DNA of 64,000 nt from CALLPQ01 sp039819545 (GTDB taxonomy: Bacteria; Pseudomonadota; Alphaproteobacteria; Caulobacterales; Parvularculaceae): assembly GCA_039819545.1 (NCBI GenBank), contig JBCBRS010000001.1, positions 310,001 through 374,000 of the forward strand, in the 5' to 3' direction. Below the pieces are notes generated by a model. It did no database searches and was not told where the DNA came from. It was given only the letters and a program-made list of their open reading frames with translations. Position 1 is the first letter of the stretch; each line of letters begins with the position of its first letter. The position numbers and the translations under genes were made by a program. Shown piece by piece: positions 52,672-61,470 of the stretch.

Positions 52672-53510
52672 TATACGCGCTCCTCTTTTGCAGTCAGGGT
52701 CGCGTGACCTGCGGGTCTTTTGAACGGTAAAACTAAAGACCAAAGCAGTGAAGATGGTTGATCGTTTTGATGGTCTTCGAGCCCGATGATGACGCCGTCA
52801 TGGCCAAGCGCAGGCTGATCGATATAGGTTCGAAACACGCGGTCCCAGATAGATAGGAAGAACCCATAATTGCTGTCTGTCTCGCGCCGAATAATCGAGT
52901 GATGCACCCGGTGCATATCTGGTGTCACAATCAGGGTCCGGATAAAACCATCGACGCCCAATGGGAGTTTGACATTTGAATGGTTGAACATGGCTGAGGC
53001 GTTCAAAATCACTTCAAACAGGAACACAGCGATGGATGCCGGTCCTATCAGCGCGACACATGCGAGCTTATAGGCCATGGAAAGGATGATCTCGACAGGA
53101 TGAAAACGAGCACCGGTCGTCACATCGATGTCTCTGTCCACATGATGGACTTTGTGGAACCGCCAGAGAAACGAGATTTTGTGTGACGCGACATGCTGGG
53201 CGTAGACAGCCATATCGAGAAGGAGAATGGCGAGCGCAATTTCAAGCCATGTCGGCAATTGGGTGAACGAGAACAGACCCCATCCCTTATCTTGGGCATA
53301 GACGGCCATTCCAACAGCCAGAACAGGCACAAAGATACGAAGAGTGATGGTATCGAGAACGACGAGCGCCCAATTGGTGAACCATCTGGAGGATCGTTTT
53401 TGCGTCCGTTGTTTACGCGGAAACAGCGCTTCAGCAATCGCCATCAGAACAAATACTGAAGCAAAGACTGTCAGCCTTATTGCGCCTTCGCTTAATCCAA
53501 TAAAAGTCAT
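52671..53510 (-). CDS. Sterol desaturase/fatty acid hydroxylase family protein
   Basis: The 279-residue membrane protein has about five hydrophobic segments and the di-iron histidine clusters HVASH, HKVHHVD and DMHRVHHSIIRRETDSNYG. Family enzymes oxidise sterols, fatty acids or carotenoids. It heads the leftward operon desaturase-rhodanese-YHS-rhodanese-DsrE-Crp/Fnr, downstream of palindrome site D. Its substrate in a sulfur operon is unclear. The ATG at 53510 has no strong Shine-Dalgarno match. Confidence 0.87.
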   Translation of the reverse strand: MTFIGLSEGAIRLTVFASVFVLMAIAEALFPRKQRTQKRSSRWFTNWALVVLDTITLRIFVPVLAVGMAVYAQDKGWGLFSFTQLPTWLEIALAILLLDMAVYAQHVASHKISFLWRFHKVHHVDRDIDVTTGARFHPVEIILSMAYKLACVALIGPASIAVFLFEVILNASAMFNHSNVKLPLGVDGFIRTLIVTPDMHRVHHSIIRRETDSNYGFFLSIWDRVFRTYIDQPALGHDGVIIGLEDHQNDQPSSLLWSLVLPFKRPAGHATLTAKEERV

Positions 53511-53586
53511 GTGAGGTATCCGGGCGGTAATGAGTTTGTATGGAAATCTATTGGTTCTTGTCTGTCACAAGCCAAAGATGCGAAAC

Positions 53587-53599
53587 GTGACTTAGTCAC
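53587..53599. promoter_or_regulatory. Crp/Fnr-type palindrome, site D (GTGACTTAGTCAC)
   Basis: This is the most symmetric of the four sites (6-bp arms, perfect), 76 bp upstream of the desaturase operon. Flanks match those of site B (TCACCGAGTT). Confidence 0.65.
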
Positions 53600-53699
53600 C
53601 GAGTTGAACGCTTTGTGATGAAGTATCGTCATCAGGTGACCGCTCCGCGCAGACCGATGAAGAGTGCGCTGCGTAATACCGCCGTTATCATGGCGTGAC

Positions 53700-53873
53700 T
53701 CAAAGACGGCGACCTGTGAACCAGCCTGCACAGGCGCCAATCAGCGCGCAGGCTATGATGAGAATTAAGCTCATCCAGCGCCATTCCAGACCAAACGAAA
53801 ACGAAAAATAGACAGACAATCCCCCGGCGATGAGGACGGCAAGCGTCAGATGATGCGAGGGTTTTGAGGTCAT
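53700..53873 (-). CDS. Small two-helix membrane protein (57 residues)
   Basis: An ATG at 53871-53873 opens a 57-codon frame with two hydrophobic segments (LTLAVLIAGGLSVYF and WMSLILIIACALIGACAG) joined by a short loop with GLEWRW, and a basic end (GRRL). It lies in the 442-bp gap between the desaturase operon and the peroxiredoxin gene. No strong ribosome binding site is seen, so the call rests on the membrane pattern. The rest of the gap holds site D and the peroxiredoxin promoter. Confidence 0.45.
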   Translation of the reverse strand: MTSKPSHHLTLAVLIAGGLSVYFSFSFGLEWRWMSLILIIACALIGACAGWFTGRRL

Positions 53874-53898
53874 TTTTGCGTCTGCTTCAATTTCTTAA

Positions 53899-53928
53899 TT
53901 GACACATCTGTAAAACGTAATCTAATAA
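53899..53928 (+). promoter_or_regulatory. Promoter of the peroxiredoxin-ArsR-MBL-SQR operon
   Basis: TTGACA (53899-53904) and TAATAA (53923-53928) are separated by 18 bp, with AAGGAG ahead of the ATG at 53953. The start region AATAAAATGCAAAT shares AATGCAAA with the region upstream of the second ArsR gene (61803-61812), a possible common ArsR operator element. Confidence 0.6.
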
Positions 53929-53952
53929 AATGCAAATAAAAGGAGTTTCACC

Positions 53953-54609
53953 ATGGACAGCACCGAAAACACGGCTCCCACGGGACCAAAACCAATGATA
54001 GACGCTTTGGCGCCTGAGTTTGAGGCGCGCACGACGCAAGGGCTCGTCAAGCTAAGCGATTACAAAGGCCGGTGGCTCGTCTTTTTCTCTCACCCGGCGG
54101 ACTTCACGCCGGTCTGCACCTCGGAGTTTGTGGCATTTCAAAAAGCGTCCGGTGACTTTGCTGCCCGTGATTGCGACATGCTGGGGCTCTCCGTTGATAG
54201 CCTCTATGCGCACATTGCCTGGGTGAAGGATATTGAAGAACGCTTCGATACGAAGATCACATTTCCCATTGTCGAAGACATCTCGATGTCGATTTCCCGC
54301 GCCTATGACATGATCCATGAGCAATCGATGACGACTGCAGCCGTGCGCTCGGTCTTCTTTATTGATCCGAAGGGCTATATCCGCGCGATGATCCATTACC
54401 CGATGAATGTCGGGCGCTCGGTCGATGAAATACTGCGTGTGCTGACGGCGCTCCAGGAGACTGATGCAAACTCGTTTGCGACACCGGAAGGTTGGACGCC
54501 GGGTGACAAGGCTGTATTGCCGCCGCCACTCGATAAGGCGGAAGCCGATAAACGCGCGAGCATGAATGGCGGCGCCTGGTATCTCACTCATGCGGAGGTG
54601 AGCCAGTGA
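53953..54609 (+). CDS. Peroxiredoxin (AhpC/TSA, Prx6-like)
   Basis: The 218-residue protein has the peroxidatic motif HPADFTPVCTSEF (Cys near residue 55), with YPMNVGRSVDEILRVLTALQ and a C-terminal extension, typical of the 1-Cys Prx6 branch. It reduces hydroperoxides and could handle oxidants from sulfide or persulfide chemistry. The stop overlaps the ArsR start by four bases. Confidence 0.91.
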   Translation: MDSTENTAPTGPKPMIDALAPEFEARTTQGLVKLSDYKGRWLVFFSHPADFTPVCTSEFVAFQKASGDFAARDCDMLGLSVDSLYAHIAWVKDIEERFDTKITFPIVEDISMSISRAYDMIHEQSMTTAAVRSVFFIDPKGYIRAMIHYPMNVGRSVDEILRVLTALQETDANSFATPEGWTPGDKAVLPPPLDKAEADKRASMNGGAWYLTHAEVSQ

Positions 54610-55007
54610 ACATCACAATAGATCAGATGGTGCCGCTTGCTGATGAAGCAACGTCTTTGTTGAAAGCACTCGCCCATCCAGCGCGCCTGATGATTTGCTG
54701 TAAATTACGCAATGCCGAATTGTCAGTGAGTGAGATTGAAAAAGAACTCGACATTAAACAACCGCGCCTCTCTCGCGAGCTTTCCAAATTGCGAGACGAA
54801 GGACTGGTTGAGACACGAAGAGAGTCGAAAGTCATTTTCTACCGTTTGGCCGATAGGCCGCGTGTACACGGCATGGTCGATGCAATTTGCGCCGTCATGC
54901 TTGGCAAGCCGATTGTCGTCGACCCAACTTCTTCTTCCCCGAGTAAAAGACGTCCGAACCCGGCTGGTGGGTACGGTGTCTTCGCAACCACAAGGCCTAC
55001 GTCTTAG
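54606..55007 (+). CDS. ArsR-family regulator, BigR/SqrR-like persulfide sensor
   Basis: The 133-residue protein has the winged helix of ArsR regulators (KALAHPARLMICCKLRNAEL, then DIKQPRLSRELSKLRDEGLV). Cysteines at 31, 32 and 95 provide a candidate pair (32 with 95) like the alpha2/alpha5 pair in SqrR/BigR that forms a tetrasulfide bridge. The C-terminal tail (residues 108-133) is polar. It lies in the operon with the persulfide-dioxygenase-like enzyme and SQR, the usual BigR/SqrR targets. Confidence 0.86.
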   Translation: MNITIDQMVPLADEATSLLKALAHPARLMICCKLRNAELSVSEIEKELDIKQPRLSRELSKLRDEGLVETRRESKVIFYRLADRPRVHGMVDAICAVMLGKPIVVDPTSSSPSKRRPNPAGGYGVFATTRPTS

Positions 55008-55024
55008 CTGGAAAGGAGCCAGAC

Positions 55025-55891
55025 ATGACGACTCCAATTGTAACTGCTTTTTTTGACGAGCCGACTAACACGGTCAGCTATGTTGTGACGGACCCGGTGA
55101 CAAAAATCTGCGCCGTGATCGATTCACTTCTCGACTTTGATCAAGCGTCCGGGCGCACAAGCACGGGGTCAGCGGATCGGATTATTGAACATGTCAAATC
55201 AGAAGGTCTGACCGTTGATTGGATTATCGATACGCATGTCCATGCTGACCATCTAACGGCTGCCCCTTATGTAAAAGCGCAACTTGGCGGGCGCACGGGG
55301 ATTGGCGATCAGATCCCGGTTGTTCAACAGGTCTTCAGTGAAATCTTCAACGAAGATCAATCCTTCCACACTGATGGTAGCCAATTTGATCATCTCTTTG
55401 CAGAGGGTGAAACCTATCGTGTCGGCGAGATCGAGGCGCGTGCAATTCACACGCCCGGTCACACGCCAGCCTGTATGAGCCATATTATTGGCGATGCGGT
55501 TTTTGTTGGCGACACGCTCTTTATGCCGGATTTTGGCACGGCGCGATGTGACTTTCCGGGCGGAGACGCTGGCGTTCTGTACGATTCGATACAAAGGCTT
55601 TTCGAGCTTCCAGAAGCATCCCGTGTCTATCTATGCCATGATTACAAGGCGCCCGGACGCGATGAATTTGTCTGGGAAACGACCATTGGTGACGAGAAAC
55701 GTTCAAACATTCACGTTTGCGCAGGTACATCGCGAGGCGCGTTTATCGAGATGCGCGAGGCCCGCGATGCAACGCTCGCTATGCCAAAGCTGATCCTGCC
55801 ATCTGTCCAGATCAACATGCGCGCAGGCGATATGCCGCCAGCTGAAGATAACGGTCAGCGGTACATGAAAATACCAATCGACGCGCTTTAA
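55025..55891 (+). CDS. MBL-fold persulfide dioxygenase-like enzyme
   Basis: The 288-residue protein has the metal-binding THVHADHL near residue 80, the GHTPACMSHIIGD strand, and VGDTLFMPDFGTARCDFPGG, the pattern of ETHE1/Blh-type persulfide dioxygenases. These oxidise glutathione persulfide to sulfite and use Fe(II). No DUF442 or rhodanese domain is fused; a separate DUF442 gene lies at 59936. It follows the ArsR gene by 17 bp and precedes sqr by 16 bp. Confidence 0.88.
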   Translation: MTTPIVTAFFDEPTNTVSYVVTDPVTKICAVIDSLLDFDQASGRTSTGSADRIIEHVKSEGLTVDWIIDTHVHADHLTAAPYVKAQLGGRTGIGDQIPVVQQVFSEIFNEDQSFHTDGSQFDHLFAEGETYRVGEIEARAIHTPGHTPACMSHIIGDAVFVGDTLFMPDFGTARCDFPGGDAGVLYDSIQRLFELPEASRVYLCHDYKAPGRDEFVWETTIGDEKRSNIHVCAGTSRGAFIEMREARDATLAMPKLILPSVQINMRAGDMPPAEDNGQRYMKIPIDAL

Positions 55892-55907
55892 GTAAGGGAG
55901 CAAATCC

Positions 55908-57152
55908 ATGAAGAAACATGATGTTATTATTGTTGGCGCAGGAGCGGCGGGGATCGCAACAGCCGCGAGTTTGAAAAAGCGCAAGCCCAAGCTTGATATT
56001 GCGCTGATCGATCCGGCTGAAAAACATTACTACCAGCCAGGTTGGACCATGGTCGGCGGCGGCATATTTCAGCCGAAAGATACTGAGCGCAAGATGAGCA
56101 GCCTTATTCCCGAAGGTGTTCAGTGGCGAAAGGCTTCTGTTACGTCATTTGATCCAGACGCCAACACCATCAATCTCGATAATGACAGCCAGCTTTCTTA
56201 TGAGGCGCTGGTTGTGGCACCCGGATTGACGCTCAATTGGGCTGGCATCAAAGGGCTTGAAGACACGCTTGGCAAAAACAGCGTGACCTCCAACTACCGT
56301 TATGATTTGGCCCCTTACACCTGGGCCTTGGTCGAAAATCTGGACCGAGGGCGCGCGCTTTTTACCCAACCGCCGATGCCGATCAAATGCGCAGGCGCAC
56401 CGCAAAAGGCGATGTATTTGTCAAGCGATGCGTGGCTGAAACGGGGTGTGTTAAAGAACATCGATGTGGCGTTTCACAATGCTGGCGGCGTCCTCTTCGG
56501 GGTCGCAACTTATGTCCCTGCGCTCATGGCGTATGTAGAGAAATACGGCATTGATCTGTGCTTCAATGACAATCTCATCGCTGTTGATGGCGCAAACAAG
56601 GTGGCAACCTTTGCGCGCACAAAAGATGGTGAGACGACGAATGTCGATGTCGAATTCGACATGATGCATGTCTGCCCGCCGCAAACAGCACCTGACTTTG
56701 TCAAGACGAGCCCGCTCGCCAATGAAGCAGGATGGGTCGATGTCGATCAGTCAACGCTCTCACATGTTAAATATGGGAACATATTCAGCCTTGGCGATGC
56801 GTGTTCTGCACCAAATGCAAAAACGGCAGCTGCGGCAAGGAAGCAGGCCCCGATTGTTGCGATCAATCTGATCCAGCACTTGGAGGGCAAAGAACCGCGC
56901 GCGATCTATGATGGCTACGGATCATGTCCTCTAACCGTTGAACGCGGCAAAATCGTCCTCGCAGAATTTGGCTATGGCGGCGCGCTTTTGCCGAGTATGC
57001 CCAAATGGATGCTTGATGGATCAAAGCCCACTGCGCGGGCCTGGTTTTTGAAAGAACGCATGCTTCCGCCGATCTATTGGAAGGGAATGCTTAAAGGCCA
57101 TGAATGGCTTGTCTCACCGAAGCTTGAAACACGCGAACCAGTCACCCCTTAG
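55908..57152 (+). CDS. sqr: Sulfide:quinone oxidoreductase
   Basis: SQR oxidises sulfide and passes electrons to quinone at the inner membrane. The 414-residue product has the FAD-binding DVIIVGAGAAGIATAASLKK, the GWTMVGGGIFQPKDTER substrate loop, and the Cys of PIKCAGAPQKAMYL and MHVCPPQTAPDF, the redox pair typical of the mitochondrial/type II-like branch. The C-terminus has YDGYGSCPLTVERGKIVLAE and an amphipathic end. GGGAG precedes the ATG. Confidence 0.93.
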   Translation: MKKHDVIIVGAGAAGIATAASLKKRKPKLDIALIDPAEKHYYQPGWTMVGGGIFQPKDTERKMSSLIPEGVQWRKASVTSFDPDANTINLDNDSQLSYEALVVAPGLTLNWAGIKGLEDTLGKNSVTSNYRYDLAPYTWALVENLDRGRALFTQPPMPIKCAGAPQKAMYLSSDAWLKRGVLKNIDVAFHNAGGVLFGVATYVPALMAYVEKYGIDLCFNDNLIAVDGANKVATFARTKDGETTNVDVEFDMMHVCPPQTAPDFVKTSPLANEAGWVDVDQSTLSHVKYGNIFSLGDACSAPNAKTAAAARKQAPIVAINLIQHLEGKEPRAIYDGYGSCPLTVERGKIVLAEFGYGGALLPSMPKWMLDGSKPTARAWFLKERMLPPIYWKGMLKGHEWLVSPKLETREPVTP

Positions 57153-57261
57153 CGCAATTCTTCCTCCCCCCAGGGGTCTTGTTGATGAACACATCCGTAC
57201 CTCCCTCTTTCCCTAACGGATCATCTTCAAGGCCCCATTCTTTCAACGGCGATAGATAATC

Positions 57262-59082
57262 ATGGCCATTCAGCTTTCGAAATATTTTCCGATCATGGAG
57301 TGGGGCCGGCGTTACAACGCCGATACGCTCACCAATGATCTTGTGGCTGCTGTGATTGTCACCATCATGCTGATCCCGCAATCGCTTGCTTATGCATTAC
57401 TTGCTGGTCTGCCCCCGCAAATTGGTCTGTACGCGTCAATCTTGCCGCTTGTGGTTTATGCGGTCTTTGGGACCAGTAAAACGCTGGCGGTTGGCCCGGT
57501 TGCCATCCTGTCATTGATGACGGCAGCAGCAGCTGGAAAGATCGCTGAGACGGGATCAGCGCAATACATCGAAGCGGCGCTCATACTCGCTTTTCTATCG
57601 GGCTTGATACTCCTCGCCATGGGGCTCTTCCGCATGGGGTTTTTAGCGAACTTCCTTAGCCATCCGGTCGTGTCCGGGTTTATAACTGCGTCAGGAATTA
57701 TCATTGCGGCGTCGCAGTTGAAACATATTCTGGGCGTGAGCGCTGAGGGTCACAACCTCTTTGAAATTGTTATTTCGCTTGGCTCCAAGCTAGGCGAGAC
57801 GAACCTTCCAACGCTATATGTTGGCGGCATTTCGCTCATCTTCCTGTTCTGGGTCCGCAAGCAATTAAAGCCTTTGTTCAAACGATTGGGTCTCAATGAC
57901 AAGCTTGCCACGATTATCGCGCGTGCGGGCCCAGTCTTTGCTGTGGTTGTAAGCATACTCGTTGTTGCCGGTTTGGGGCTGCATGAGGCCGGCGTCAAAA
58001 TTCTTGGCGATGTGCCGCGCGATCTTCCAGAGCTTAGCGTACCAAATTTTGATCGAGACATCTGGATGCAGCTGCTCGGCTCGGCTGCCCTCATCAGCCT
58101 GATCGGTTTTGTTGAATCCGTCTCTGTTGGCCAGACGCTTGCGGCCAAGAAACGCCAACGCATAAGCCCCAATCAGGAACTGATTGGTCTTGGCGCGGCT
58201 AGCCTCGCGGCCGGCGTTTCCTCTGGCTATCCGGTGACAGGAGGACTTGCACGCTCGGCGGTGAACTTTGATGCTGGCGCGGAAACACCAGCGGCGGGCG
58301 CATTCACGGCTATTGGGATCGGGCTTGCAACGCTGTTCCTGACACCTTTCCTCTATTTCCTTCCGCAGGCTGTTCTCGCGGCGACAATCATCGTTGCGGT
58401 GCTTTCGCTCGTTGATATTCCCGCAATCAAAACAGTCTGGTCCTACTCAAAGTCCGACTTTGCTGCGATGGCGGCAACCATTCTCATCACACTCGGGTTC
58501 GGTGTTGAACTCGGGGTCACCACCGGCGTCGTCCTGTCGCTTGTCTTGCATCTTTATAATACCAGCCAGCCGCATTTTGCTGTCGTCGGCCAGGTGCCTG
58601 GCACGCACCACTATCGTAATGTCAATCGCCATGAGGTGGTGACATCTGAATGCGTCCTTACGATACGGATCGATGAAAGTCTCTATTTTGCCAATGCGCG
58701 CTTTTTGGAAAACACCATCTATTGCGTGATCGGCAATCGCGCTGACCTCAAACATCTGGTGCTCATGTGCCCGGCGGTCAATCATATTGATGCAAGCGGG
58801 CTAGAAAGCCTGGAGCATATCAATCATGCTCTACAAGACGCTGGAATTACGCTTCACCTGTCTGAAGTCAAAAGCCCCGTCATGGATCGCCTGAAAGGTA
58901 CCCATTTCCTCGAACAACTCACCGGCACCGTTTACCTCACGCAATACGCGGCCATGAGGGATCTCGACGAGATATGTGCAAAAGAAGCCGTCGATGGATC
59001 AGCACAAACAACAGAACCTATGTCAAATCCCGCGCCTTCAATGGCGCTGGCTGGTCTGCTGCCCTTTAGGAAGACGGAATGA
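57262..59082 (+). CDS. SulP-family anion transporter with STAS domain
   Basis: The 606-residue protein has about twelve membrane segments, the SulP signature (LIPQSLAYALLAGLPPQIGLY) and a C-terminal STAS domain (LTIRIDESLYFANARFLENT..MCPAVNHIDASGLESLE). It follows sqr after 109 bp and probably moves sulfate or sulfite, the end products of persulfide oxidation. Bicarbonate transport is also known in SulP. Confidence 0.92.
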   Translation: MAIQLSKYFPIMEWGRRYNADTLTNDLVAAVIVTIMLIPQSLAYALLAGLPPQIGLYASILPLVVYAVFGTSKTLAVGPVAILSLMTAAAAGKIAETGSAQYIEAALILAFLSGLILLAMGLFRMGFLANFLSHPVVSGFITASGIIIAASQLKHILGVSAEGHNLFEIVISLGSKLGETNLPTLYVGGISLIFLFWVRKQLKPLFKRLGLNDKLATIIARAGPVFAVVVSILVVAGLGLHEAGVKILGDVPRDLPELSVPNFDRDIWMQLLGSAALISLIGFVESVSVGQTLAAKKRQRISPNQELIGLGAASLAAGVSSGYPVTGGLARSAVNFDAGAETPAAGAFTAIGIGLATLFLTPFLYFLPQAVLAATIIVAVLSLVDIPAIKTVWSYSKSDFAAMAATILITLGFGVELGVTTGVVLSLVLHLYNTSQPHFAVVGQVPGTHHYRNVNRHEVVTSECVLTIRIDESLYFANARFLENTIYCVIGNRADLKHLVLMCPAVNHIDASGLESLEHINHALQDAGITLHLSEVKSPVMDRLKGTHFLEQLTGTVYLTQYAAMRDLDEICAKEAVDGSAQTTEPMSNPAPSMALAGLLPFRKTE

Positions 59083-59095
59083 TGAGAGAAACGAT

Positions 59096-59935
59096 ATGAA
59101 CAATGAGGATCAAATTGAAGCCTGGAATGGCGAGACCGGTGAGAAATGGGCTGAGCATGCTGATCGGTTAGACCAATTGCTGGCACCGTTTCTCCCGGCG
59201 ATCCTTGATGAAGCAAAACTTAAACATGGCGAGCATGTTTTGGACATAGGGTGCGGCGCAGGTGCATTATCTTTGGAAGCCGCTCAGACCATCGGTGTCG
59301 ATCAAGGCGTGTGCGGTGTGGATGTCTCTTCGCAACCGCTTGAAGTGGCGCGCAAACGAGCAAGACAAAAGAACCTTGATATTAATTTTGTCGAACAGGA
59401 TGCCTCCCACTTTCGCGTCGCTAAACCAGTGGACGCTGCTATCTCCCGTTTTGGCGTTATGTTTTTCGAGAAACCAGTAGACGCCTTTGCGGCAATAAAA
59501 ACTAATCTTCGCACAGAGGGGCGGATCATCTTCTCATGCTGGCAAAGCCTTAGAGAAAATGAGTGGGCGAGTGCGCCGGGCCAGATTGCCAAAGAGTTTG
59601 TCACTGAACCCTTACCTGCGCCGGACCCACTCGCGCCTGGTCCTTTTGCCTTTGCGGATAAGGATCGCATTGTGTCGATACTCACCGATGCTGGATGGCG
59701 CGGCGTCGATGTTCATGACTGGAGCGGCGTCATAAACCTGCCCGGCAAGACGCTTGACGATAGCACTGAGTTTATTCTCAAGCTTGGACCGATCGCGCGG
59801 CTCCTCAAAGAGCAAGATGTTCCATTGGAACCCGTTGGCGAAGCGCTCAAAGACCTGCTTGCCAAAAAGCTGAATGACCAGGGCGCCCCCTCGCTTAATG
59901 GGAAGGCATGGATTGTCTCGGCGACAGCTTCTTGA
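59096..59935 (+). CDS. Class I SAM-dependent methyltransferase
   Basis: From ATG 59096 the product is 279 residues; earlier in-frame codons lie inside the SulP gene. Motif I is VLDIGCGAGALSLEAA near residue 51; NFVEQDASHFRVAKPVDAAI and FFEKPVDAFAAIKTNLRTEG form the rest of the Rossmann domain. The substrate is unknown. Convergent with the DUF442 gene, whose stop is the adjacent base. Confidence 0.85.
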   Translation: MNNEDQIEAWNGETGEKWAEHADRLDQLLAPFLPAILDEAKLKHGEHVLDIGCGAGALSLEAAQTIGVDQGVCGVDVSSQPLEVARKRARQKNLDINFVEQDASHFRVAKPVDAAISRFGVMFFEKPVDAFAAIKTNLRTEGRIIFSCWQSLRENEWASAPGQIAKEFVTEPLPAPDPLAPGPFAFADKDRIVSILTDAGWRGVDVHDWSGVINLPGKTLDDSTEFILKLGPIARLLKEQDVPLEPVGEALKDLLAKKLNDQGAPSLNGKAWIVSATAS

Positions 59936-60523
59936 TCAAAGTGCTGGCAGTCCTAAGAGTTCGCGGACCTGCACTTCGCGGGACTTCAATCCTACGGTAC
60001 GACCTTCTTCAATCGCAATGAGATTAGGTACACCCTGACGAGTACGGTACAACGCCCAGACAGCGCCGGCGCGATTTGCCGATCCGCAATGAATAAGGAC
60101 GGGGTAATTGCTTCGATCAGCGATCAGCGCCTCAATCCGTTCAACTTGATCCCAGGCGGTGGCGTCCTTTGCGAGCGGAACATTCTCATAAGCGATGCCG
60201 AGACGTGAGGCTTCCGCAATTTCTTCTGCGACCCCGCCTTCATCAGGGCGGCGTAAGTCGATAATCAGTTTGAACCCAAGCTGTTGGGCTTCTGCGACGC
60301 CATTGCCGACGAGTTTCCCCGCAGTCCCAACATTAGGGGCCGCGCGTGTGTAATTGAGAATGTCGGAGGAAACCTCTCCGCCGAACGGCGCTTTGCTAAC
60401 CCCTTCGGTCAATATGTAGCTAGGGGTGATCACGTACTCTGCGTGGGGTGCGACGCTCGCACAGGCGGACATTCCAAGGCATAAAATCGGTATAGAGAGT
60501 TTAAACAAGCGGGCGTTAAACAT
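59936..60523 (-). CDS. DUF442-type (tyrosine-phosphatase-like) lipoprotein
   Basis: The 195-residue protein has a lipoprotein signal (LSIPILCLGMSAC, Cys near residue 21) and a domain with the P-loop-like VLIHCGSANRAGAVWALYRT (Cys near residue 146). This corresponds to the DUF442 part of Blh/BLH proteins, which acts as a sulfurtransferase in place of phosphatase chemistry. Here it is a separate, exported protein while the MBL half is encoded at 55025. Confidence 0.8.
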   Translation of the reverse strand: MFNARLFKLSIPILCLGMSACASVAPHAEYVITPSYILTEGVSKAPFGGEVSSDILNYTRAAPNVGTAGKLVGNGVAEAQQLGFKLIIDLRRPDEGGVAEEIAEASRLGIAYENVPLAKDATAWDQVERIEALIADRSNYPVLIHCGSANRAGAVWALYRTRQGVPNLIAIEEGRTVGLKSREVQVRELLGLPAL

Positions 60524-60588
60524 TCGAAAGTTCCTTATTGAAAACTAAGCGTGATTTGTGTGAAGGCATAAAGCGGTTCTCGATTGGT

Positions 60589-61020
60589 CTAGGTAAGCGC
60601 AGTTGAGTTTCGAGGTTGCGTCATTGTCCGCGCGAGCGTCATTCCGATCAGCATGGCGGCAACGAAGATCGTGGCTTTGTCCGGCGAAGCAGACAGGGCC
60701 GCCATTGCAGGGCCTGGGCACAGTCCAACCAAACCCCAGCCTATACCAAAGATACTTGCACCGAGTACGAGATCACGATCGATGTCTGCGCGCGTCGGGA
60801 TGGAAAATCCGTCTGCATAAAGCGGATTGGGTTTTTTAGTGACAAGCCGAAACCCGAAAAAGTTGACGATCACAGCGCCAGCCATAACGAAAGCCAGGCT
60901 TGCGTCCCACTCTCCAAAAAGGTCAAGAAACCCGATGACCTTTTGGGGATTGATCATACCGGAAACGATCAGACCAAAACTAAAGAGAAGCCCGGCGAGA
61001 TAGATCATAGGATGCTTCAT
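60589..61020 (-). CDS. DUF6691/YeeE-YedE small membrane protein (PmpB-like)
   Basis: From ATG 61020 the product is 143 residues with about four membrane segments. It has the pattern GLIVSGMINPQKVIGFLDLF and FGIGWGLVGLCPGPAMAALS with the Cys typical of the YeeE/YedE sulfur transport family. Its start overlaps the stop of the preceding YeeE gene (ATGA). The two halves form a PmpAB-like transporter of sulfur compounds, regulated by BigR in Xylella and Agrobacterium. Confidence 0.87.
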   Translation of the reverse strand: MKHPMIYLAGLLFSFGLIVSGMINPQKVIGFLDLFGEWDASLAFVMAGAVIVNFFGFRLVTKKPNPLYADGFSIPTRADIDRDLVLGASIFGIGWGLVGLCPGPAMAALSASPDKATIFVAAMLIGMTLARTMTQPRNSTALT

Positions 61021-61457
61021 GCCCCTGCTCCAAGACCAAGAAGGCGTACAGCAAGCACCGTTAGAATAGCGGTGATCATGAAGGTGATTGTTGCGACGAG
61101 TGATCGTGTAGACAGACGGGCAAGACCACAAACACCATGACCAGAGGTGCAGCCATTACCCGTTACGGTGCCAACCCCGACAATAAGACCTGACACAATG
61201 AGCAATGGGGCGCCTGCTTCCAACTCTACCGTTGGGGCTTGTCCCTGAAATAAGATGTAAAGAAGTGGCGCGCTTAGCACGCCGGCGAGAAAGGTGAGCC
61301 TCCATGCATTCTCGGAAAGCCAATTATCCGCAGTAGGAGGCAACAAATTTGATACAATGCCGCTGACGCCCATTACGCGTCCATGGCTTGCCATCACCAT
61401 GATCGCGGCGACACCGATCATAGCGCCTCCAATTAAAGCAGCTACAAAGTCATGCAT
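61017..61457 (-). CDS. YeeE/YedE family membrane protein (PmpA-like)
   Basis: From ATG 61457 the product is 146 residues with about four membrane segments, HDFVAALIGGAMIGVAAIM at the start, and GVGTVTGNGCTSGHGVCGLA with the conserved Cys of the YeeE family. The ATG has GGAG nine bases upstream. It follows the ArsR gene by 13 bp on the same strand. Confidence 0.87.
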   Translation of the reverse strand: MHDFVAALIGGAMIGVAAIMVMASHGRVMGVSGIVSNLLPPTADNWLSENAWRLTFLAGVLSAPLLYILFQGQAPTVELEAGAPLLIVSGLIVGVGTVTGNGCTSGHGVCGLARLSTRSLVATITFMITAILTVLAVRLLGLGAGA

Positions 61458-61470
61458 AAGCAGGTGCTCC

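Noticed and set aside
53507..53740. 77-codon minus-strand frame upstream of the desaturase gene
   Set aside because: It runs across palindrome site D and the promoter region, and has no start context.
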